Source: a virus. Taken from it: a DNA stretch of 64,000 nucleotides. This document shows positions 57,954-64,000 of the stretch, in pieces (position 1 is the stretch's first letter; every line of letters starts with the position of its first letter). A program made the position numbers and the translations under genes. The notes under the pieces were generated by a model. It had not been told where the DNA came from and made no database searches. It saw nothing but the letters and a program-made list of their open reading frames with translations. The stretch covers positions 1-64,000 of IMG/VR virus record IMGVR_UViG_3300035698_018873; one strand, written 5' to 3'.

Positions 57954-58991
57954 AAATTCTCTTCCAGTAATTCCTTCAAATATTGTTTTCATTGTTGCTT
58001 TAATTTTATTCTTTTTAATATATTTTGCAGGATTCTCACCTCTTTTTTTCATATCATTCCAATCTTCTTGTTCTTCTCTCGTTTTAGAATACGGAGGCAA
58101 ACAATAATAAATATTCTTGAACAAATCACCTTTTCTTAATTTGCTTAGAGCCAAGTAATCTTTGACGATTGATTCTATTCCTGCCCCATCATTATCAGCT
58201 GCTAATATTACTGTATGTGGATTTAAAGCTAACAACAATTTTATTTGTCCTTTTTTTAATTTGGCTCCACCAGTGGCAACACAGCCAGGGCCAACAGACA
58301 GAGCATTAAAAATAGCTTCAGCAACAATCACTTCAGAACATGGTTCAACATCATCAAATCCATACAAAAAATCACCTGCTGATTTTAGAGATCCTGGTGG
58401 AAAATTAAAAATCTTATCCATTTGTCTTCTTGACTGGTAAAAAACCAACATTCCATATTGATAATACGGAACAACAATATTGGTTCCTAAATAATGGATA
58501 TTGGCTCTGTGTATTACTTCCTTATCTAATCCTCTATCATTAAATAAATATCCAAAATTCATTTTCCATAACATACTGTCGTTTTTATTTCGCAATGACT
58601 TGCATCCAATTGGCAATTCTATCTCATGTTCTATTTCTTCTTCTATTTCTTCCGTACTTTTAGTATCACCTTCATAAACTATGACACCTCTACAAATTTC
58701 GTCAATTGCTTCTCTGACAGTTATATTTTTGTATTTTGAAACAAACCACACAAAAGAACCATCATATTGTTCATGATTTGGTCTAAAATCGTGAACAAGT
58801 GCTTTTTCTTTATTAATAGCCATACAAAAATTCGTATCGCCATCTGGATTACAAACTCTGAATTGTTCTCCTTTGTCTTTGTATTCAAGATGCTTTGACA
58901 ACCACAATTCTATTTGATCACCAGTAGGTTTTACAACTTGTTTTGATTTACTTTTAAATCTAATATAAGAATTGTTGGCTAGTTTATCCAT
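57948..58991 (-). CDS. 61: DNA primase, DnaG/Toprim type (gp61-like)
   Basis: Encodes 347 residues from the ATG at 58989-58991, which has AGGGGA at proper spacing; an ATG three codons earlier is too close. The N-terminal part has an incomplete zinc-like region (FRVCNPDGDTNFCMAIN). The Toprim core has VIVAEAIFNAL (catalytic Glu), VATGGAKL, then VILAADNDGAG (Asp-x-Asp) and EDWNDM. It makes RNA primers for lagging-strand synthesis with the replicative helicase, which is not in this window. Confidence 0.88.
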   Translation of the reverse strand: MDKLANNSYIRFKSKSKQVVKPTGDQIELWLSKHLEYKDKGEQFRVCNPDGDTNFCMAINKEKALVHDFRPNHEQYDGSFVWFVSKYKNITVREAIDEICRGVIVYEGDTKSTEEIEEEIEHEIELPIGCKSLRNKNDSMLWKMNFGYLFNDRGLDKEVIHRANIHYLGTNIVVPYYQYGMLVFYQSRRQMDKIFNFPPGSLKSAGDFLYGFDDVEPCSEVIVAEAIFNALSVGPGCVATGGAKLKKGQIKLLLALNPHTVILAADNDGAGIESIVKDYLALSKLRKGDLFKNIYYCLPPYSKTREEQEDWNDMKKRGENPAKYIKKNKIKATMKTIFEGITGREFL

Positions 58992-59589
58992 TGAAATCAT
59001 CCCCTAAAATGTTTCTTATATCTGACTTTCCAACAGATAATATGATCTTATTTCTAATTTTTACAAATTCAACCAACGATGGAAAATATTGCTTTTCATC
59101 TTGCGGTAATTTTTTATAAGATCCAAAGCATGACTTAGACACCGATATATAATAATCTGTGATTTTTCCAGACATCTTCATAAAAGTTAAATTTCTAACA
59201 CCATTCTTTCGTTTTCTATTTAGAAACGACAAATCGTCAGGCATTTTTTCTTTCATGACCTTAATTTGATACAGCAAATCTTGTTCTAAAATAACATCCT
59301 CTTCCACTTTCTTTATACATATTTTAATAACATCGCTTCTTGATAGTAATGAAGCGCCACTAGACAATAATTTCTTTTTCTTAGCATACAACACTACTGC
59401 TTTTATCACTTCTTTTGATTCATCAACATCTAAACCATCTTCTTCGCATTTTTTTAAAAACGAGCTAAACCATCTATAATGGTACGTCTTAGTTATGTCC
59501 TTAGCCTTTGAAAATTTAAATCCTCTGCCAGCTTTAATCATACACTGTTTAAAGTGCACAGCCATCTCTAATACGTTTTTGTCAATCAT
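58984..59589 (-). CDS. Hypothetical protein upstream of primase
   Basis: A 201-residue, basic, helical protein from the ATG at 59587-59589. YHYRWFSSFLKKCEEDG and several Lys-rich helices are the main features. Coupled to the primase gene, so a replication role (for example a helicase loader, as T4 gp59) can be asked about; I could not show similarity. A GTATTTTATATACGTG sequence precedes the ATG with no Shine-Dalgarno. Confidence 0.5.
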   Translation of the reverse strand: MIDKNVLEMAVHFKQCMIKAGRGFKFSKAKDITKTYHYRWFSSFLKKCEEDGLDVDESKEVIKAVVLYAKKKKLLSSGASLLSRSDVIKICIKKVEEDVILEQDLLYQIKVMKEKMPDDLSFLNRKRKNGVRNLTFMKMSGKITDYYISVSKSCFGSYKKLPQDEKQYFPSLVEFVKIRNKIILSVGKSDIRNILGDDFNG

Positions 59590-59622
59590 CACGTATATAA
59601 AATACCGAAGAAGGGTATAACA

Positions 59623-59871
59623 ATGACTGAGCAATTAGAACAAGAGCAATCAGAACAAGAGCAACGAGAGCAAAAAAAAGAAAAGTTTGGAGAAGAATTA
59701 AATAGTCTTTTAAAAAAGCATGACATGAAAAAATATGTATCAATATTTGAAGAATCTGGTGAATCTTGGACTTTTTTTAAAACAGATGATTTAATGGAAG
59801 CTACTAGAATATTAAAAATAGCTCACAACCAGTTTCATACAAGGGTCATGCAAGAGATTGGTGATCTATAG
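59623..59871 (+). CDS. Small acidic plus-strand protein
   Basis: An 82-residue protein with a Glu/Gln repeat at the N-terminus (EQEQSEQEQREQ) and a helical end. GAAGAAGGG lies before the ATG, and TATAAAATA upstream resembles a T4-type late -10. It overlaps the convergent glycosyltransferase 3' end by 26 bases. Function unknown. Confidence 0.55.
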   Translation: MTEQLEQEQSEQEQREQKKEKFGEELNSLLKKHDMKKYVSIFEESGESWTFFKTDDLMEATRILKIAHNQFHTRVMQEIGDL

Positions 59872-60844
59872 ATCTTAACATTATGCTGTTAGCCTCTTTC
59901 ATTAAGCCAAGTTTTTTACACAGGGCACTCATTCTGTGATGATAAGTGTGCTTTTTTAACACTTCTTCTTTAATTTCTAAAGCCAATTTCTTTCCTTCTT
60001 CAATATAATCAGGATTCATAGCATAATTAACAACAGTATTCAAGTATTCTTCTGGGCTATTGGCCATCACAAATTTGTCACAATATCTATTAAATCCAAA
60101 AACTTTATCAAGAACTGGTAAAGACCCACACAGGGCTACTTTCCAAAATCTTTCAGGAATATCAATCCCATAAACGGTTGTATGAGGCTCTGATACACAT
60201 GGTCCAACTAAAGCAGAACTGAGAAACTTTCTACCACTATCGTTGACATCCAAAGTTCCTCTATGTGACTTTACTCCTTGCCAACCACCCCATCCTTTTA
60301 TAGCTAAGTCATTGCCAACTCTTTCGCTTAATGGTAAAATCAACTTATCAATATTATTGCTTTTATATGGCCATTTACCACCAAGAAATGCAATTTTATA
60401 ATCAGATTCTTCTATTTCTGGATAATACAATGTAGAATCACCAGCTGTTGGAATTCCAACAAACGGAATCCCAAAGTCATCAGTCCAGCTCTTCCAAAAC
60501 GTTTTGCCGTCATCTTGATGGCCATATCCAAACACAACATTTGGTTTTTGCTTTACAACCCACGATATAGCTTCTTTGGGCTCATTGATGTCAACACCAT
60601 ATAATGGTTTTAAATAATCACCAAATGGGTTTACGTGTATAGCAATTTTTCCAGTAAACCCGCTAGGAATATTTTGTCTATGACCAGAGCATCCAATATA
60701 CAAGTCTGGATTAAATTCTAAAAAAGATTTTTCTTCACCATCCCAAAATTTGGCTACATGTCCTGAATCATTAAAAGCATTAATAAAGCCTTGTGTTATA
60801 TAAAGAAACGCACCGCCGCATGGCTTTACCACTAATACTCTCAT
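59846..60844 (-). CDS. Glycosyltransferase (GT-B, CgeB-like)
   Basis: Encodes 332 residues from the ATG at 60842-60844 (AAGGGG upstream; the two GTG codons before it are not needed). The C-terminal half IPERFWKVALCGSLPVLDKV ... SPEEYLNTVVNYAMNPDY, ending EEVLKKHTYHHRMSALCKKLG, matches the CgeB-like glycosyltransferase group, where this region binds the nucleotide sugar. The N-terminal half is the acceptor Rossmann domain. It is coupled to the double glycosyltransferase upstream. Confidence 0.8.
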   Translation of the reverse strand: MRVLVVKPCGGAFLYITQGFINAFNDSGHVAKFWDGEEKSFLEFNPDLYIGCSGHRQNIPSGFTGKIAIHVNPFGDYLKPLYGVDINEPKEAISWVVKQKPNVVFGYGHQDDGKTFWKSWTDDFGIPFVGIPTAGDSTLYYPEIEESDYKIAFLGGKWPYKSNNIDKLILPLSERVGNDLAIKGWGGWQGVKSHRGTLDVNDSGRKFLSSALVGPCVSEPHTTVYGIDIPERFWKVALCGSLPVLDKVFGFNRYCDKFVMANSPEEYLNTVVNYAMNPDYIEEGKKLALEIKEEVLKKHTYHHRMSALCKKLGLMKEANSIMLRSIDHQSLA

Positions 60845-62709
60845 CACCACCCCTTGTATTTTTTTAACAAGTGATCTTTTAATCTTTTCCTAACAATAGT
60901 TTTGTCTGATCTAAACAACCTATCTTGAATATTTTTATTTATGCCATGCTTTTCTTCCCACCCAATAGTTCTATCATGCCACAAATGAAATAAGTCAATG
61001 GACCTAACAACATAGCTCTTAGTGCTGTCAACCATTCTTTTATAAAATTCCGTGTCTTCGCAGCCGTAGCCCACAAATTCTTCACAAAAGCCACCCATCT
61101 TTAAATATGCTTGTTTTCTTATTGCAAAGGAACCGCCTTCGTAATAATCAACTACTCTATCAGATGAAACATTGTTTCTATCAACAGAATTGCTAGAAAC
61201 AATCTTGTTTGTAGCTTCTTTGTCCATATAACATACTGTTTTTCCTATATGGACAGACTCATGTTCTTTTAATAAGTCATTTAATTTTTGAAAATAGTCA
61301 GATCCAGCAAGCATATCAGCATCATGCAATACCATGTTTTCATTAATTGACAATGACGCAGCTTTATTGAATGCAGCTGACTTACAAAAATGCATCTCAT
61401 TAATCCAATTCCTAACTAATACATGATCAATACACGGAAAGTCACCAATGTTAATCCTTGATTCAGAATCTTGTTCTGCAAGAATTATTTGTATGCACGG
61501 AAATTTCTGAGCCCTTATATTATTAATAACAGCTTTTACACACGCAGATCTACCTATATCTCTGAATGGCACAATGCAAGTCATTGATTCAACTTGTGAC
61601 TTATCAGTACAATCAATAAAAGTCCTGTTTTGTCCTTTTACTTTTTCAAAATGCTTCTTAGCTTTTTGATAATGAGAATGCTTGTCTGGATCACTAGACG
61701 TATCATCATATATTTTAAAAAATTTATCAGATCCTTCAATGTCTAAAAACCCTTGTTTTTTATGACAAACATTAGCTATTCTACTACTATAGTCAACATG
61801 TTCAAAACCATACATTCCAAATTCTTCATCAAAATATCCAACTTTTTGAAAAGCCTCATCGTGCACAGCCAATACTGCACCATGAGGCTTATCTTGAACG
61901 TTTATCACACCGTTTGATGATTTAGGCCTATCAGCACCATAAACACCAGATTGTCTATAACAAAAGTGTTTATAACCAGTCAAATCCATTTTGTCAAAAT
62001 AAAAACTATCCCATCCTTCATTTAGTACTTCAACATCATCATTCAATAAAAGTTTATATTTAAACCTTTTGAGACAATTTAACAGTCTATTAGTATTAGT
62101 AGCTATACCGCATCTATTATTATGAATAGCAATTACATCAGTTTGTTTTTTTAGCCATTCCCACACTTTAGGGTCTGTGCTTTCATCACTGACAAAAACA
62201 GTAGTTCTTTTTAAATTAGTGTTTTTTCTTATTGATTCTATCAAAGCCATCAATGATTTTAATCTATTAAAACTCAAAATGCCAACACCAATATTATTAG
62301 AAATATTCATAGAATTAGCATTCAACCTAGAATTAGAAAATTCAGTTGCATAACTCCTATTTGATGATCCTCTCCCAACAACATTAGATTTAATTTTTCT
62401 TTTTCCAACAACAATTTTACCATATACAGGCTTTTCTTTTTTGATTATTTTATGTTTTACTTCTTTCTTTTCTTCTTTAACCTTAATAATTCTAATACCA
62501 CTATTTCTTTTTGTTAACGGTGATACGCTAACATTAATGTTTTTTTCCTCTTCTGGAATTATCTTTATTACTCTCAAATATCTCGGAACATATCTTTTAA
62601 AAAACTCGTCTAAAACTTTTCTTTGCCCTTTATTAAAATTGACCATGCCACCATTCTTATTTGGAATTTTAATAGCATGGCTTTTTGTATTTACAAACAA
62701 ATAATTCAC
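60844..62709 (-). CDS. Two-domain GT-A glycosyltransferase
   Basis: A 621-residue protein with a basic, strand-rich N-terminal 135 residues. Two GT2-type catalytic domains follow. The first (about 137-345) has GVGILSFNRLKSL, VFVSDES, LLLNDDVEVL (DxD-like) and YGFEHVDYS. The second (about 370-590) has CIVPFRDIGRSACV, IIILAEQDS-like strand IQIILAEQD, VLHDADML (DxD) and GYGCEDTEFYKRM. Tandem GT-A domains often make alternating or two-step polymers. The start is GTG (62707-62709) with a weak upstream site, overlapping the previous stop. Acceptor unknown. Confidence 0.85.
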   Translation of the reverse strand: MNYLFVNTKSHAIKIPNKNGGMVNFNKGQRKVLDEFFKRYVPRYLRVIKIIPEEEKNINVSVSPLTKRNSGIRIIKVKEEKKEVKHKIIKKEKPVYGKIVVGKRKIKSNVVGRGSSNRSYATEFSNSRLNANSMNISNNIGVGILSFNRLKSLMALIESIRKNTNLKRTTVFVSDESTDPKVWEWLKKQTDVIAIHNNRCGIATNTNRLLNCLKRFKYKLLLNDDVEVLNEGWDSFYFDKMDLTGYKHFCYRQSGVYGADRPKSSNGVINVQDKPHGAVLAVHDEAFQKVGYFDEEFGMYGFEHVDYSSRIANVCHKKQGFLDIEGSDKFFKIYDDTSSDPDKHSHYQKAKKHFEKVKGQNRTFIDCTDKSQVESMTCIVPFRDIGRSACVKAVINNIRAQKFPCIQIILAEQDSESRINIGDFPCIDHVLVRNWINEMHFCKSAAFNKAASLSINENMVLHDADMLAGSDYFQKLNDLLKEHESVHIGKTVCYMDKEATNKIVSSNSVDRNNVSSDRVVDYYEGGSFAIRKQAYLKMGGFCEEFVGYGCEDTEFYKRMVDSTKSYVVRSIDLFHLWHDRTIGWEEKHGINKNIQDRLFRSDKTIVRKRLKDHLLKKYKGW

Positions 62710-63224
62710 TATCTTAAAACCCCATATTTTGGCATAGGCCTGTTATCAACTGTTATAAACCTAAATCTGCTAGGTTTAACTATATTTCCTGAACATTCTT
62801 TGATCATTTCGTTATCAATTATTTTAACATCGATGATTTCTTGCGTTTTTAACGCTTTACCAAAAATGTCTTTCATCATTCCTGGACCCATAAATTTATT
62901 AGCTGAAAGCATTACATCAACTAGCGCACCATCTGAAAAATAAAAACTAGCATCAGCTATTTTTATCATTTTCATAATATCAATCAGTAATGGCAATTTT
63001 GGAGCAATATCTGCACAATCATTTAATTCCAAATCAATAACATTTGAATTAAAATCAGACATTCTAATTAATATGTTATTTTCTCTAAACCCAATATAAA
63101 CATTGATGCCACTTAATGGATACGGCTTTACAATATACGAATAAACACCATTAAAAATATCTTTATAATCAGATATTTTTAATAAATCTGGATAGTCAAC
63201 AAAGTCTGGAATACTGGTTTTCAT
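62709..63224 (-). CDS. Hypothetical protein
   Basis: A 171-residue alpha/beta protein with strands INVYIGFRENNILIRM and DVKIIDNEMIKE. No motif recognised. It overlaps the upstream gene by ATGA and the downstream glycosyltransferase by one base, so it belongs to the same translational unit. Function unknown. Confidence 0.55.
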   Translation of the reverse strand: MKTSIPDFVDYPDLLKISDYKDIFNGVYSYIVKPYPLSGINVYIGFRENNILIRMSDFNSNVIDLELNDCADIAPKLPLLIDIMKMIKIADASFYFSDGALVDVMLSANKFMGPGMMKDIFGKALKTQEIIDVKIIDNEMIKECSGNIVKPSRFRFITVDNRPMPKYGVLR

Positions 63225-63493
63225 ACATAATAAATACCACCTTTACTAATAATAAAATAGCTACCAAATTTTGCAAATTTTATTTTTTTAATATTAATCA
63301 ATTTGCTCTTACTACTACCAGTAACTATCAATTGCGGATTGCCAGCTACTAACGTGTGAACATTGTCATCTTTAATTCCATTGATCAAAGCACACCATCT
63401 GGAAAATATTCCATCTTTAAAAATAATATCACCTATAGACGGAACCCAATTTTGAATTGGTCCATGACTCATCAAGTCGATTTCAACATTCAT
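63221..63493 (-). CDS. Hypothetical protein
   Basis: A 90-residue, mostly beta protein (WVPSIGDIIFKDGIFSRW and later strands KIKFAKFGSYFII). It looks like a small barrel. GAGGATTAAATA precedes the ATG, three bases after the upstream stop. Function unknown. Confidence 0.5.
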   Translation of the reverse strand: MNVEIDLMSHGPIQNWVPSIGDIIFKDGIFSRWCALINGIKDDNVHTLVAGNPQLIVTGSSKSKLINIKKIKFAKFGSYFIISKGGIYYV

Positions 63494-63496
63494 TAT

Positions 63497-63931
63497 TTAA
63501 TCCTCTTCTAGTGTTTTACTAAAAGGGTCAAATACAATCTTTTTATCATCAATATTCCAAACAATAGTCATACCTTCTCTGCGACCACCAAGTCTGTGTC
63601 TTATTATTCTATCAATTGGCATAATAAAATTATCTATATTAGCATTTGGGAGAGAAGAGCCATATTCATCTTCTTCTAATCCATTTTTAACACCATCCCA
63701 TAATTCTTTTTGTTCTCTTACTTGATCAAATCCAGACAGCAAGCTTTTTCTCATGCTGATATCAGAGCTATACGCAGAAACCACAGTTTTTTTCTTATTG
63801 TGGTCATCATCTTCCCATTCAACAGAGCTTGAAAATTCAACTCTTTCTTCTTTAGGGTCTTTAACAAACGGTATTATAGCTTTTCTAATATCAAATATGT
63901 TTTTAATAACGATTGATTTTATTTCATTCAT
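63497..63931 (-). CDS. Hypothetical protein
   Basis: A 144-residue charged protein. The N-terminal helix IKNIFDIRKAIIPFVKD is followed by an acidic middle and a C-terminal strand pair MTIVWNIDDKKIVFDPF. AGGAGAAACC precedes the ATG. No recognised domain. It begins a four-gene coupled run leading into the glycosyltransferases. Confidence 0.55.
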   Translation of the reverse strand: MNEIKSIVIKNIFDIRKAIIPFVKDPKEERVEFSSSVEWEDDDHNKKKTVVSAYSSDISMRKSLLSGFDQVREQKELWDGVKNGLEEDEYGSSLPNANIDNFIMPIDRIIRHRLGGRREGMTIVWNIDDKKIVFDPFSKTLEED

Positions 63932-63939
63932 GGTTTCTC

Positions 63940-64000
63940 CTAAGATCTTTTATGCTTAATCTTCTTATGACATGCGGTACATTCCCAATTTTTAGTAAAC
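63940..64000 (-). CDS. C-terminal end of a zinc-finger protein, partial
   Basis: A minus-strand frame entering from the window edge reads FTKNWECTACHKKIKHKRS and then TAG (63940-63942). The Cys-x-x-Cys with following Lys/His is like the last half of a zinc ribbon. The stop is eight bases before the next ATG and the Shine-Dalgarno of that gene overlaps it. The rest of the gene lies outside. Confidence 0.6.
   Translation of the reverse strand, partial: FTKNWECTACHKKIKHKRS

Overview
The window looks like the virion-gene core and flanking accessory region of a large, AT-rich tailed phage of the T4 supergroup (contractile-tailed myovirus, probably large-genome). Evidence: almost all genes lie on the minus strand, are tightly packed with ATGA-type overlaps, and the structural genes follow a T4-like order. 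Read on the minus strand from about 57.6 kb down to 22.9 kb this order is: gp5-like spike, gp25, gp6, a gp13-like connector, gp14-like, gp15-like, gp18 sheath, gp19 tube, gp26-like protein with a probable frameshift partner, a sigma factor, a UvsW-like helicase, an intein-split gp55-like sigma factor, a candidate gp16, gp17 terminase, gp20 portal, gp21 protease, gp22 scaffold and gp23 capsid. The host cannot be named from the sequence.

Region by region. 1-18.5 kb: accessory and host-interaction genes, many unknown, including a class 3 lipase, an orphan receiver domain, tRNA-Glu, two nucleotidyltransferase-fold proteins, a sulfotransferase plus glycosyltransferase, two DUF2589-like proteins, a SAM methyltransferase, GroES, a P-loop kinase, adenylosuccinate synthetase, a VWA protein and several Cys-rich mini-proteins. 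18.5-22.7 kb: a three-gene cassette (HNH nuclease, DNA methyltransferase, and an HTH/nuclease/Mom-like fusion) behind a consensus sigma-70-type promoter. 22.9-45.8 kb: head, packaging and late-transcription genes, invaded by two more nuclease genes, one nuclease remnant and one LAGLIDADG intein. 45.8-57.6 kb: tail, neck and baseplate. 57.6-64 kb: primase, small genes and large glycosyltransferases.

How the genes work together. Two sigma-like proteins (41768-43030 and the spliced 37877-39841 product) probably direct late transcription. Many transcription-unit starts carry an A/T-rich element of the form GTnAAATAtA. In about ten cases it ends only a few bases before the start codon with no Shine-Dalgarno sequence, which predicts leaderless mRNAs. 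In others (7438, 45797, 57624) it precedes a normal Shine-Dalgarno leader. The portal, scaffold, protease and capsid build a prohead that gp17 fills. Sheath, tube, gp25, gp6 and the spike build the tail. GroES may help capsid folding, as gp31 does in T4. Glycan-active enzymes at both ends suggest modification of virion, DNA or host surface.

The most unusual points are: nuclease genes carrying C-terminal domains resembling the Mom DNA-modification family, one of them in an operon with a methyltransferase; an intein placed inside sigma region 2; the recurring leaderless-type late promoter; a probable +1 frameshift joining the gp26-like protein to a small downstream ORF; and a recently duplicated 3' gene module (9.3 kb and 15.7 kb). 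All functional calls come from reading motifs by eye; no database search was possible.
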